A DNA stretch of 64,000 nucleotides, taken from NCBI RefSeq assembly GCF_965363235.1, contig NC_134847.1, positions 55,460,439 to 55,524,438 on the forward strand. Reading direction: 5' to 3'. The translations under genes were made by a program, and so were the position numbers. This DNA is from Mytilus galloprovincialis (lineage: Eukaryota > Mollusca > Bivalvia > Mytilida > Mytilidae). This document shows positions 32,801 through 44,319 of the stretch, in pieces; position 1 is the stretch's first letter, and every line of letters starts with the position of its first letter. Under the pieces are notes generated by a model, which had not been told where the DNA came from, ran no database searches, and saw only the letters and a list, made by a program, of their open reading frames with translations.

Positions 32801-35800
32801 TTGTAGATAGTGACTGGATATCTTATGAAAAATTTACCCGCCTTTTTAAAGAAGAAAGAGTTTCTGAAGATGAAGTAAGTATCTACCAAATGTAATCAAA
32901 ATAACATTAGAAAAGAATGTTAACTATGGTCTCTTGTTTACAGTAAACATATAGTACTTTACACACAACAGAATGTTAACTATGGTCTCTTGTTTACAGT
33001 AAACATATGGTACTTTACACACAACATGTGTTTATGCCATTATCATCAGGTATTCTTGGTACCAGAAGTTTAAAAAAAAAACAGAAAAAAAAACCATTTG
33101 ATAATAAAACCAAATGGGCCTACACAAAACAGAAAATTTGTTACAGTAGTTCAATTTTGTATAGAGAATTACAGCTGTTAAATATTTCATTTTTATTAAC
33201 AATAAGATATAGATATTTCTTCAATTTTAAACTTATTATAATCATGCCTGTACCAAATAGATGCTAGACTTGACTGAAAATTGGTAAATTTTGTTTTCTG
33301 GAACTTAAAATGCACCATACAATGATAATTTGGAATATAACCCGGCCTTTGGAAGACAGGATAATCTATCGCATAGAAATAATTTTCATCAAAACACAAA
33401 TAAAGATGTGCTGTTCTAAAAGAAGATCTAAGTGACCACTGCCTTTTCTGAATATTTGCACAGAGGTCATATTCAGTACATTTGGGAAATTTGTGTGAAG
33501 ATAGCTTATCTATATAAAACCCTGATTAATTTATTCACAGCATTGTTTCAACTTGAGTGATATAGATAATAGTATAATATTCTGTTTAGACATTTGCTAT
33601 TGTAAAAAATTATGATGTTCTCATTTTGTCTGGTTTTTTTTCAGGTTATTAGGATGTTCTCTCATTGATGTAAACCACACATCATCTTTCATTCATTTGC
33701 TACTTGTAGCTATTATTTGGTCTTGTTTTACAGATATTATTAGATTTTAGATGCAATACCTCTTCGGATAGCCTGGAAGTTTTTTGTCCATCAGCTCATA
33801 GACATGATTTTGTCATTAAAAATGGAGTTTAGAATTAAATAATAAGGGATGACTGTTATATTTGTTTTTGGCTATTCAAAATAACCTGAAAAATAATGAG
33901 TACACATATAACCTGATACATGATTATTCTAAGTAGCAAAAAAATATAGAAATACCTTTTTTCTAACAAAATCAATAAATTTAGTAAAATGAATTCTCTT
34001 TTTTGTTTTAATAGAACTTATTACATTTTAAAATTACATGTTAATGTTTTTGTTTTTGTTTAGTACAACCTTTTCTTGAAGAATGTTCAGCGGCTTGTTG
34101 ACCACCCATTAAACCATAAGGTAGAAGACTTTATCATGCGTTACAGAGAAAAATTCTTAGGAACTCAAGCAAAACCTAAATATAAGATAGTAAGTACATC
34201 AATATGATTGGCTAAGTGGTTTGCTGCTCCAGGATTTAAGATATCTGCCGTAAAATCTTTTCTAAACATCAATCAGTGGTTGGGAGACAACATGCAAATT
34301 TCTCCCGAGATTTAAAATCTTTTGATGTTTGCATTGTTTACTTAAATACCAATAAAATAATGAAAAGATTGAAACAAAACAATCATTGCCATACTAGAGA
34401 AATTCGTTTATGGTTGAAAACAACACTTTTGAGCAAATTGGATCTACATCTTGGATATGATATGGCACCAAGGCTTCCAAAAAAAATTTCAGCCAGCCGG
34501 ACGTTTAATATCTGATCCTGATTTTAATCCCTAAGTCTTAGTCACAAAAGGCAATTATAGTAATCAGATCGCCATCCCAATGATTGAAAAAAATTAAACT
34601 TATTAAACTTTACTTTGATATGAATTTGATTTTCTGACGTAATCTGTTAAATTGACAGTGCATCATTTAAAGTGTGCACATCAGCGTGCTCATATCTGCC
34701 TTAGACTCTTTATTTGTGCAAAAACTTTACTTTCTTTTTTAAAATCACGTTTCCTAAAACTGGATGTTGTCTTGACAAGGGTAAAACATGGACCATAAAC
34801 GGATATGTAAAATCTGTGTACGTTTACAAAGCATGACTGAGTGAAGAAGCTTTTTCCACTTTAATTCTTCATCAAAATACTTGAAATGAACGTTAGATGC
34901 AGGTGATAAAAAATTTTTTTTTTTTTTTTTTTTTTCAGTAGTCAGGCTTTTACAATCCCTATACATCACCACCTGACTATGGTGTTAAGGGGTTTGATAT
35001 ATATATACAACAAAAAATTGACTACATTTTTTTTTCTTCTACTGTAAATATATATTAGGTGCAGCAGGTGATAAAGTTAGCATTTATGAAGAAATTTAGG
35101 ATGCAATTAAATTTCCCACCTGTGCACATGCACACTCATGTTCTAGTTCATACAACATAGTTCTGAGGATTTTTCACTTAAAACCTTTTTAAATTTTTCA
35201 TCAAATCATGCTTTTAAACGTATTTATCCTGATTTGGAGTAATTTCTCGCAATTTGATTGGTTGATATTACCCTAATAAATTTCAGTACAATGTTTTATT
35301 ACGTCAATATGAATTTTTACCCTTATTTATTACGTCAATTGGAATTATCTCCCTTATACCATTGACCTAATAAATTAATTTTTTTTAAAATGAGTTGCTT
35401 TATAGTCCTTATATTTTTAATTTTTCACATTTGGTTGATATTGTCCTTATATTGAATTTAAATATAATAATATGTAATATAACAAAATCAGGAAAAATTG
35501 TTACACAGTGTTCAATTGTCCTAATACGGAATTTATCGGGTCAATAAAATTCTTGTATTAGGACAATTGCACACTGTGTAACTTATATTCTTATAATTTT
35601 AATCTTTTGGATTACATCCATTAGATACAAACTGCTGAAATGTAAGAAAATAATTGTAATTAGACCGATCAATTTATAGGATGTCCTGTAATGAAAATAG
35701 TTTACCTTTCACCTGAACAGGTAGATTTCAGCTGTCCAACAACTAATTAGCCTTGATTAAAATTAGAAAGTATTGAAGTAGGGGTTGTTTGATAGTAATT

Positions 35801-38800
35801 AATCATCATGTCACTTTATTACCGGAAATATATGAATGTTAAAGGCAAAAGGTTGGGTAAAAAGATCGTGAATAATGTTAAAATGACCGAAAAAACCTTG
35901 AAAACTGAAAAGGAGATGACCGTTTCATGCTTTGTCCAGCCGGACTTTTACCAGACATTATACAATTGTCCGAACATATGACCATTTTGGAAGCCCTGTA
36001 TGGCACGTCCTAAAACTTACTGAAAATGTCTATAATGATATAATATTAAAGACAAAAATACAGAATGGTATCCAGATTTATATCAAAATGATATCTCAGA
36101 TTATGCAAAAAGCTTGTCTTCATCTGGTTTTCAGTATAGAATTCTAATTTAAGTTCATTTTGTAGATAAATTAAGAGTACTCACTTCTTTTCCAGCTTGA
36201 AGAATCTGAAGATGGAACAAAGGTGATTCGTGCAGAGGGTAAGGATTGGAGTCCAAGAATTAGATATTTTGTCAAGTTTTCTGGTTTTGATTGTTTTAGC
36301 TTGTACCAATTTTTAACAAATTAGATTTTTATTATTTCAAGAATGAAAGAAACAAAAAAATACATATAAATAATTATTCAAGTCAATTTGTTTAAACCGA
36401 AAGTTATTTTGGGGAAGAGTAAAGGGTTATGGGTTTCAAAGAAAATCTTTCTTATGAGCAAACATTTGGCCACATTTAATCTGTACAAAAACAGGGGATG
36501 GGAGTTATATTTGTAACCTCTGCTAACAGTGTTTACTAGTTTCAGATTTGTTTAAAATTTTTAACATGATCACCTTTGTAACTATTTCAGGAAGTAGAAA
36601 AACAGCCAAAGCTGAAGTCATGTTAACATCTCCAGGCACTGGGAAATTTACTTGTAATGGAAAACCCATCAATTATTTTCCATCTGTTATAAGCAGGTAA
36701 ATTGTTTTCAACTGGAATATTTCTAATTGTTGAGATTGACGTTTTGTCTTTGCTTGAGATAAGTAACATATTTTATACGTCAATCAAATGACAACATATT
36801 TTTTTCAATCTATATGTATAGAACATTTTATTTAGAGCTGTTCAAGAAAAATATTACATCCCACCAGTGATGGCACTTTTTTTTTAAAACCCCATTACCC
36901 ACAGAAATAAAAACATATTAACACAACACTTGTTTTTCTTTTTTTTTTCTTTTTTTTTTTTTTTATATACAACCAACCACATAAATGTTCTTTAAAATGC
37001 CTGCCCTGAGGGGGGCATAGTATATTTGGAACAGCCCTTATTGGTTCCCCTGGAATGATGATATATTTTTATTTATTAAAATATAAAGATAAATTTCAAG
37101 GAAACATAAAAATGGGAGAATTATATTATTTTCTATATAGCAAAAGGTCTTAAATATTCAGTATCAGTGTTGTTCCATTACCAGTTAACTTTGGTAGATA
37201 GTTGTCTCATTTGCAATCATACCACATTTTCTTATTTTTATACTCCTTTAACAATTCAATAAATCTTGAAATCAAACTTCAATATTTCCGAAGATATATA
37301 ATTTTATGAAAATATTCAGCTTTAGAAATTTAAAAGATCAAATTATGTCCGATTGGAGTAAAAGAAAAACACCGTAATCCTGATCTATATATTTTTATTA
37401 ACCAAAATATCATTAGTCAAGAGAACAAAATTTTATTTCTGTATAGTGACACATATTTCTGAATCCCTGTAGTGCTCTATTTAGTTGTGATATGTCTTCT
37501 GATCCCTTCCCCAGCTGGTTCAAACTAATGACTATCTGAAATTGACATAGCTGCTTGTCCATCTTTCTCAAAGAATTAAATACATAATCTAAGAATTCAA
37601 ATATAAAAATATATCCAACAACTGACCAAACTCATTAATTCAAAATTCCAAGTAGTACATGAGTTCATTATCAGTACTATTTTGGCAGGAGTTAAATATT
37701 TCTCATTATTTGGGTTCTTGGGTTTGTTTCTTTTCTCATTACATTGACCTTTTAAAGGAATTTAAGAAGAAAATGAGAACTTTATCTCTTTCTACGCATT
37801 TTGTATTCTTTTTATACAACATTAACTATGTCTATCACCTATTGTCATATGAAGAGAGAGGAATGATATCGTTAGAATTATTTCACATGTATAATTATCA
37901 GTTTCTGTATTTCATTTGGAAATCTCTGTTTTTCATTGCAACATTGTAATAACTTAGGATAAAAGAAGAGCTTGATAATAATATACCTGAGTAGGGGTAA
38001 ATGTTAGGCACTGGCCAGGGGCACTGGACTGTTTGCCTTGTGAAATAGCATGTACAAAAAAATGAATGATATGTCTGTGTAATACAAAGCAGAAAATATT
38101 CAGCATATTAACTGCTTTCATTCTGAATATACTTTTCATTTCCGAAGGTGGACATTTACTACGGTATCTATCATACATTTTTGTGTTAAAAACTTTCGAA
38201 TTGATCTAAGTAATTAGATTTGAAACACCCTTGAAACTAAGGGAGTGTTTTTGTCAAAAATGACAGGTCAACCACAATCACTTAAAATTAGATATACATA
38301 AAGATTTAACTTAGTTATAGTAACTTTGCATATGTAACATTCAATGAGTCACTTTATTGTAGAGAGCAGATTATGTTCCCACTAGAACTGGCAGAAAAAT
38401 TAGGACAGGTTGATGTAGAGGCTAAAGTTGAAGGTGGAGGTCAAAGTGGTCAGTCTGGTGCTGTACGTTTAGGCATATCCAGATGTTTAGTATCTATTGT
38501 TGATGAGGAGACAGTACAAAAGATGAGACTAGGTAAAACAATTTTAACAATTTGCCATTTTACAGACTCTTGACTCCCGAATTTATATTATTGACAGGTT
38601 ACCTTAACTGTGGTTGAATACTGGTACTCTGTCAAGCAAGAACATAAGTAAATAAGTAAATTCAAAATTTTAATCGGTACAATTTTGAGGAAAAGTTAAC
38701 TGTTTAAATGCATTCTATACCTTGACTAAATCAACAGTTACAGAGAATTTCCACACAAATTGTACCATTTATATAATTGATTTTAACTCTATTGGTTGCT

Positions 38801-39961
38801 CCTAATTGACCAAGTACCAGTATGTCCTACCACACAGTAGGTAAACTGTCAAATAATTCTAGAACCTAGAGTCAAAAGTTAGTAATATGAAAAAAGTGTA
38901 TTACATATAATAAAACAGATTTTCTAAATTTCTAACAATGTCTTTTTTTCAAATACATGCATTGATATAGACCAACATCCAAAATGGCTGCCATTACCAA
39001 AATTATTTTAACATAGAACTAAGAAGTCAAACAAAGGTTACCTTCTCAATTTGACTTTATTGATATTTCCATCATCTCACCAATTATTTCAGTATTAAGA
39101 TCAAAGTCTCCAAAAAAATAAAATTGATTGGTCATATGAGCAACAAATTTATATAATTTCAAAAGTAAACTGGTCAAAAATTATATTTAGTTCAGTTATT
39201 TAGTTCAATGCATTAAAAGGTATTTAGTTCAATGCATTAAAAGGTTATTTAGTTCAATGCATTAAAAGGTAAAAAATATAAAAGTATTATCTTATTATTT
39301 GTTTTATTTTTATTTTAGCTGGATTATTAACTAGAGACCCAAGGATGAGAGAAAGAAAGAAGCCATTCAAGAAAGGTGCAAGAAAGGGTCGTGTATGGTC
39401 AGTATTTCATTCACTAAGTATCAAATCAAAGTATAAATACTATTGCAGCAATAAATTGGCTAAATTATTACATAGATCTAGATATGGGTTAAATCTTATG
39501 TTTGGCTTATGTTTCATTGGTTAGTTGACATGCATTATATTTTTGCATTATTCTATAAGCATGTGTTCTTAGAACAGCACCAAGACACGTGAACAGAGAA
39601 ATTCTTATTATTATTTTTATAGTAATTGGCCTTAATTGTTACAAAATAAATTTACTGTAAATTCAGAAATTATTGCATGCATTTATTATTGCGATTTTTG
39701 CAGAATGGACAAAAATGCAAGATTAGTTGTTGTGAGTTGTACCTAAGCTGCACACATTTATATCTGTCAGATATCAAAATACGAGTTCCTATTATTAGGA
39801 TTTACACCCAGTAGCATTATTCGCAATGATAATAACCCTGCAATAATTTCTAAAATTACAGTAGTTGTTAACTTAAATTGATAGAACAAGATTTATTGTA
39901 ATATACATCCAAAAATTAAAATAATTATATGTTTTTATCTGTTTTCAGGAAAAAGAGATAA
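23813..39961 (+). CDS. MRPS9: Mitochondrial ribosomal protein S9 (uS9m), 14 exons
   Basis: A small-subunit mitoribosome protein. Exons by GT/AG and frame: 23813-23896, 27317-27473, 27869-27972, 29057-29119, 31320-31350, 31712-31791, 32138-32226, 32796-32874, 34064-34189, 36196-36238, 36591-36696, 38363-38532, 39319-39397, 39949-39961. They total 1224 bases, 407 aa plus stop, in frame throughout; human MRPS9 is about 396 aa. Diagnostic stretches: GKRHLANMMGEDPEGFT, YLLPSGLHEKKARPVMP, FGTDGRPFHYMFYTTKP, then the uS9 domain with GSRKTAKAEVML, EQIMFPLELAEKLGQVDVE, GGGQSGQSGAVRLGISR, AGLLTRDPRMRERKKP, ending GRVWKKR. Exon 1 (MAAPMKHSATFL..., a basic Ser-rich leader fit for mitochondrial import) is the least certain because its donor (ATG|GTACAC) is weak. 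Exons 2-14 are strong. Confidence 0.9.
24434..24754 (-). other. Unidentified antisense open frame in MRPS9 intron 1
   Basis: 106 codons, rather balanced composition for this AT-rich DNA (HYSPDLSDVFHVVWMKNKRT, FTYAWSYIPDWLYKITG). No family recognised. An 18-base piece of its DNA ('AATCAGGGATATAACTC') recurs near 52380, and 'GGTCTGGTAAAATTT' recurs near 25315, so it may belong to an unrecognised repeat rather than a host gene. Confidence 0.25.
25535..25673. repeat. Inverted repeat in MRPS9 intron 1
   Basis: About 38-base arms (25535-25573 and 25633-25672): 'TTGTTCCGGGACTTTTCAAC' and 'TAGC' pair with 'CTAGTTGAAAAGTTCC' and 'GCCGGAACAA' with a few mismatches. The spacer holds a third copy of the 'GGAACTTTTC' motif and the palindrome 'GTTCCTAGGAAC'. 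Confidence 0.6.
26049..26809. mobile_element. MITE 'CAGTCAGGGGACTTA' in MRPS9 intron 1
   Basis: The element is about 26054-26804 (751 bases). The left end CAGTCAGGGGACTTA is the reverse complement of the right end TAAGTCCCCTGACTG, and similarity of the ends extends about 40 bases with mismatches (AAATCACT blocks). It is flanked directly by TTAAA on both sides (26049-26053 and 26805-26809), compatible with insertion at TTAA. No transposase. Confidence 0.85.
27736..27845. repeat. 55-base tandem duplication in MRPS9 intron 2
   Basis: Two copies of a unit starting 'ATACTCTGCCACAAAATAG' and containing 'GGAAGTGGTGTTA', with a few differences, just before the acceptor of exon 3. Confidence 0.85.
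28035..28165 (+). repeat. SINE-like dispersed repeat, family C (partial)
   Basis: 'GATGTGATATGAGTGCCAAT', 'GAGACAACTATCCATCCAAG', 'GGTCAAAGTACTGCCTTCAA', 'CATGGAGCCTTG' in MRPS9 intron 3. Confidence 0.6.
28485..28620. repeat. Fragment related to the 'CAGTCAGGGG' MITE
   Basis: 'AACAGTCAGGGGTACTACTT' followed by GAAGAAGTAAA; a left-end relic of the 26054-26804 family in intron 3, with no matching right end found. Confidence 0.5.
29363..30101. mobile_element. Compound foldback element in MRPS9 intron 4
   Basis: 29363-29388 ('TTATCCCCGGCTTAGTAT') is inverted at 29939-29961 ('ACTAAGACCGGGGATAAATT'). Right beside it a long hairpin, 29962-30101, has arms of about 62 bases that are nearly complementary ('GTTATCTACGTTCATACCCG', 'TAGATATGGA...', 'TTTTAACACCCT...GTACACC'), separated by a short loop around 30025-30039. 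Probably a MITE with a neighbouring or nested foldback. Confidence 0.7.
30234..30913. mobile_element. MITE with TTAA-flanked 'AGGGGCACTAG' ends, MRPS9 intron 4
   Basis: TTTAAAGGGGCACTAG at 30234-30249 is the exact reverse complement of CTAGTGCCCCTTTAAA at 30898-30913. The outer TTAA on each side can be the target duplication, as for piggyBac- or Kolobok-type transposons. About 670 bases, non-coding. An older copy lies at 2500-3010. Confidence 0.85.
30985..31290. repeat. Two SINE-like family C fragments
   Basis: About 30990-31045 ('GGTATGATTGGCAATGAGAC', 'AACTCTCCACCAGAGACCAA') and 31160-31290 ('ACGAGTGCCAATGAGACAAC', 'CTTCAACACAGAGCCTTGG'), in intron 4 just before the 31-base exon 5. Confidence 0.6.
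32915..33026. repeat. 56-base tandem duplication in MRPS9 intron 8
   Basis: Two adjacent copies starting 'GAATGTTAACTATGGTCTCT' and ending in 'ACTTTACACACAACA', with a single visible mismatch. A recent duplication. Confidence 0.92.
35501..35582. repeat. Hairpin with about 34-base arms, MRPS9 intron 9
   Basis: 35501-35534 (TTACACAGTGTTCAATTGTC and CTAATACGGAATTT) pairs with 35547-35582 (TTGTATTAGGACAATTG and CACACTGTGTAA) with few mismatches; the loop is about 12 bases. A likely small foldback transposon. Confidence 0.75.
37190..37240 (-). repeat. SINE-like family C relic
   Basis: 'GGTAGATAGTTGTCTCATTT' followed by GCAATCATACCACATTTTC is the reversed head of family C, in intron 11. Nothing else was recognised in 36697-38362 apart from T-rich tracts. 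Confidence 0.5.
39195..39270. repeat. Triple short tandem repeat in MRPS9 intron 12
   Basis: Three copies of TATTTAGTTCAATGCATTAA plus AAGGT, about 25-28 bases each, nearly identical. Confidence 0.92.
39653..39863. mobile_element. Small TA-flanked MITE in MRPS9 intron 13
   Basis: Ends ACTGTAAATTCAGAAATTAT and ATAATTTCTAAAATTACAGT are inverted with about 20 of 23 matches including the adjoining TGC/GCA. TA occurs at both borders, as expected for Tc1/mariner-type insertion. About 209 bases. A one-ended relic may lie near 62316 ('TGTAAATTCAGAAAATTAT'). Confidence 0.75.
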
Positions 39962-40343
39962 AGATATACAAGGGGGAACATTATATTTACCAGGACTTGT
40001 TTGTTTGTTATGTATATATACAGTCAAGTATTCGTTTGTCATTTTATTTAATACACATACAAAACAGAAGTTATTGTTATTGTGAATTCTGAAATGCACA
40101 AAAAAAACACTATTTTTAGGCAGCAGCAAAACCATAGCTGGACAGGGACATGTATGCTTTCAGGTTTTGAGGCTTGTCCTTTTTAATATTTTAGGCCACG
40201 TTATACAGTTTTGTGATTTTGACTTTTGGGGAAATTTTTGTTGAGGTCCTTTACTCGTGTATTAACCATATTTTCCTTGTTACTTTGAATATTGTAAAAC
40301 AAGTCAACACAAAATCAGTCACCATTTTATAAGTTGATGTTGG

Positions 40344-40349
40344 AATAAA
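40344..40349 (+). terminator. Candidate poly(A) signal of MRPS9
   Basis: AATAAA about 380 bases after the stop codon, followed by an A-run; a plausible 3' end. Confidence 0.35.
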
Positions 40350-40550
40350 AAAAAATTTAAGGATCACAAATATGAAGTCTTAACAAAACATTTGATATTT
40401 TTTTGTACCTTTGGTTATCTTCATTTGCTGAAGATTTTAGTTATAAATCTACATATTGAATTATAACTTGAATGTATGAGATTAACAATGCATAGAAATT
40501 GGAAGTCATAGATGATTTTCATCCTGTTTTATTGCATGATTGTTGAAGGT

Positions 40551-40712
40551 TTACACCACTGTCAGCACTTTTGTTTATATTGTGACAACCAGTTTTTATT
40601 GTTGGAGTAAGTTGATCATCTGCAAAAATGAAAATCTTAGTCAATTAAGATTGGTGTCTAGCTCACTGGCACAAGTGGAGTTTGGACTCACAACCTCAGA
40701 TCAAGATGGTCA
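40551..40712 (-). mobile_element. Degenerate copy of the tRNA-derived SINE
   Basis: Same order of blocks as 18905-19160 ('AACCAGTTTTTATTG-TGGAG', 'CTTAGTCAATTAAGATTGG', 'TGGACTCACAACCTCAG') in the same orientation, but diverged. The B-box region is altered (TTTGGACTC) and no flanking duplication was found. An older insertion. Confidence 0.7.
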
Positions 40713-40817
40713 TATCTGATCTGCGACCTTATGGTTATGGCAGGCACCCTTGCAACCTGACATTTTTTATACTTAAGTGTACCTGTAAGATATTAAAACC
40801 AAGAATCAAGTCAGTTA

Positions 40818-41085
40818 ACAGATATTCAATAACAGTCAACCAACTTGTGATGGCAACCGTAAAATTTACGAAGGGATGATTTTAACTTCACCATCTCAAA
40901 CTCTTGGATTAATAGCTTCTTTAGAATTCTTGTGAGCAGCAACCCTCTAATTCGATAAATCATGATAGAAAATACAAGCCCAGGAATATTGTATCAATTG
41001 GAAAGCTGAAATCATCTCTTTTGATGGAAAGTTTTCAACCGACTCTCATTGTCAATTTCTTTATACAAACATAAGGCAGACTATT
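40818..41085 (-). mobile_element. Penelope-like element C-terminal relic
   Basis: Read on the minus strand it shows IDNESRLKTFHQKRDDFSF, then after damage MVKLKSSLRKFYGCHHKLVD, the C-terminal signature of the Penelope-type proteins at 3744-4382 and 22071-22334. It contains stops and deletions; it does not code. Confidence 0.65.
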
Positions 41086-41359
41086 CACCATTGACCAAAT
41101 GATGATTGAAACAACTTTTAAAAAGACCTTCTAACTTACTAGACTTATATTAGTTTTGCTCATTATTGATGGCTGTACAGGCCATGGCAATATGTTATTC
41201 AAGAGAAAGAAAGGAGAATGGTAGTCTGATATATTCTTTTAAAATCAATAAAAACAACAAAAAAACTAGATTTTATAAACAGTAACCTAAGAAAACAACT
41301 GAATTTCAGGATCCTGGTTTTTAATGAGGTGGAGGGGATGGATAAAGAGAGTAGAAAAA

Positions 41360-41708
41360 GTTATCAAAAGTACCAGGATTATAATTTAGTACGCCAGACA
41401 CTCGTTTCGTCTACATAAGACTTATCAGTGACGCTCAGATCAAGATATTTTTAAAGCCAAACAAGTACAAAGTTGAAGAGCATAGGATCCAAAATTCCAA
41501 AAAAGTTGTGCCAAATACTGCTAAGGTAATCTATGCCTGGGATAAGAAAATCCTTAGTTTTACGAAAAATTCAAAGTTTTGTAAACAGGAAATTTACAAA
41601 AATGACCACATTATTGATATTCATGTCAACACCGAACATACTGGACTGGTGATACCCTCGGGGACAAAACGTCCACCAGCAGTGGAATCGACCCAGTGGT
41701 GTGAATAG
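41360..41708 (+). repeat. Dispersed repeat, family B, copy 4
   Basis: From 'TTATCAAAAGTACCAGGATT' to the 'ACTGGACTGGTGATACCCTC' end, continuing through 'CCACCAGCAGTGGAATCGAC'. The longest copy in the window. A 66-codon open frame over its second half is shared in reading by the other copies but has no recognised domain. Confidence 0.75.
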
Positions 41709-43310
41709 TTATAGTAAATAGGAGGGGGCAGGAAGATTTTGAAAATAAATAACTCAGCCTTGATAATCACAAAAATAAATGATTTGTTCTGTGGTAGTTT
41801 GAAAATAAATTACCTGACTTGCAATGCAATGCAATGCAAAGTATGAGATGGTACCAGATTCTTCATAAACTCATCTTTTTTCCCCAAAAAAAATCAGGAA
41901 ACCTTACCCCACATTTATTTTAACAGGGCCGTAACTACATGTAGGAAATTTCAAAACCAAACGCTTGTCTCCATTTCAAATTACGTTCACAGCCTTGCAA
42001 GAAGAAAGTTCTGTTTTCCCTCAGACTTTTAATAAATAGCCCTGATTTTTCGGGATCAATGTTTCTTATTTATTTGTCTTCCGTTCATTGATTGCCCTTC
42101 TGTATTCTGTTAGTGTTGCATTCCTTTTGTAATCTAGTAATTTTGTTATGAACTTGATCATGAGTTTAAAACTAGAGGCTCTAACTCACCTTGGTCTATG
42201 TGAATATTAAACAAAGGAAGCAGATGGATTCATGACAAAATTGTGTTTTGGTGATGGTGATGTGTTTGTGCATCTTACTTTACTGAAAATTCTTGCTGCT
42301 TACAATTATCTCTATTTATAATGAACTTGGCCCAGTAGTTTCAGTGGAAAATGTTACAAATTTTATGAAAATTGTTAAAAATTGACTATAAAGGACAATA
42401 ACTCCTTAGGGGGTCAATTGACCATTTCTGTCATTTGACTTATTTGTAAATCTTACTTTGCTGAACATTATTGCTGTTTACAGTTTACAGTTTATCTTTA
42501 TCTATAATAATATTCAAGATAATGACCAAAAACGGCAAAATTTCCTTAAAATTACCAATTCAGGGACAGCAACCCAACAAAGGATTGTCCGATTCATCTG
42601 AAAATTTCAGAGCAGATAGATTTTGACCTGATAAACAATTTTACCCCCATGTCAGATTTACTCTAAATGCTTTGGTTTTTGAGTTATAAGCCAAAAACTG
42701 CATTTTACCCCTATGTTCTATTTTTAGCCATGGCGGCCATCTTGGTTGAATGGCCTTGTCAACGGACACATTTTTTAATCTAAATACCCAAAAGATGATT
42801 GTGACCAAGTTTGGATTAATTTGACCCAGTAGTTTCAGAGGAGAAGATTTTTGTAAAAGATTACTAAGATTTACGAAAAATGGTTAAAAAATGACTATAA
42901 AGGGCAATAACTCCTAAACGGGTCAACTGACTATTTCGGTCATGTTGACTTATTTGTAAATCTTACTTTGCTGAACATTATTGCTGTTTACAGTTTATCT
43001 CTTTCTATTATAATATTCAAGATAATAACCAAAAACAGTAAAATTTCCTTAAAATTACCAATTCAGGGGCAGAAACCCAACAATGGGTTGTCCGATTCAT
43101 CTGAAAATTTCAGGGCAGATAGATCTTGATCTGATAAACAATTTTACCCCCAGATCAGATTTGCTCTAAATGCTTTGATATTTATAAGCCAAAATATACA
43201 TTTTATCCCTATGATCTATTTTTATACGACCGCAAAAATTGAAAATTTTTTGGTCATATATTGGTATGACGTTGGCGTCGTCGTCTTTGTCCGAATACTT
43301 TGAGTTTTCG

Positions 43311-43925
43311 CACTCTAACTTTAGTAAAAGTGAATAGAAATCTATGAAATTTTAACACAAGGTTTATGACCACAAAAGGAAGGTTGGGATTGGTTTTGGG
43401 AATTTTGGTCCCAAAATTTTAGGAATTAGGGGCCAAAAAGGGCCCAAATAAGCATTTTCTTGGTTTTTGCACTATAACTTTAGTTTAAGTAAATAGAAAT
43501 CTATGAAATTTTGACACAAGGTTTATGACCACAAAAGGAAGGTTGGGATTGATTTTGGGAGTTTTGGTTCCAACAGTTTAGGAATTAGGGGCCAAAAAAG
43601 GGCCCAAATAAGCATTATTCTTGGTTTTTGCACCATAACTTTAGTATAAGTTAATAGAAATCAATGAAATTTAAACACAAGGTTTATGACCTCAAAAGGA
43701 AGGTTTGGATTGATTTTGGGAGTTGAGGTCCCAACAGTTTATGAATAAGGGGCCAAAAAGGGGCCCAAATAAGCATTTTCTTGGTTTTTGCACCATAACT
43801 TAAGAATAAGTAAATAGAAATCTATGAAATTTAAACACAAGGTTTATTACCATAAAAGGAAGGTTCTGATTGATTTTGGGAGTTTTGGTCCCAACAGTTT
43901 AGGAATAAGGGGCCCAAAGGGTCCA
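43311..43925 (+). repeat. Tandem array, about 160-base unit, four copies
   Basis: Units begin at 43311, 43470, 43631 and 43791 (CACTCTAACT or CACCATAACT) and contain 'ATAGAAATCTATGAAATTT', 'CACAAGGTTTATGACC' and 'GGGGCCAAAAAGGGCCC'. Part of F2. Confidence 0.93.
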
Positions 43926-44315
43926 ATATTAAACTTTGTTCGATTTCATCAAAAATTGAATAATTGGGGTTATTTGATATGCTGAATCTAAAAATGTACT
44001 TAGATTTTTTATTATTGGCCCAGTTTTCAAGTTGGTCCAAATCGGGGTCCAAATTAAACTTTGTTTGATTTCATCAAAAATTGATTAATTGGGGTTCTGT
44101 TATATGCCAAACCTAACTGTATGTAGATTCTTAATTTTTGGTCCTGTTTTCAAATTGGTCTACATTAAAGTCCGAAGGGTCCAAAATTAAACTAAGTTTG
44201 ATTTTAACAAAAATTGAATTCTTGGGGTTCTTTGATATACTGAATCTAAACATGTACTTAGATTTTTGATTATGAGCCCAGTTTTAAAGTTGGTCCAAAT
44301 CAGGATCCAAAATTA
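43926..44315 (+). repeat. Tandem array, about 125-131-base unit, three copies
   Basis: Units with 'ATTAAACTTTGTTTGATTTC', 'AAAAATTGA-TAATTGGGGTT', 'CCAGTTTTCAAGTTGGTCC' beginning near 43928, 44051 and 44181. Follows directly on the 160-base array. Confidence 0.9.
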
Positions 44316-44319
44316 TTAT

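Noticed and set aside
37659-37949. 96-codon frame in MRPS9 intron 11
   Set aside because: Low-complexity, no domain; lies between well-supported exons on the same strand.
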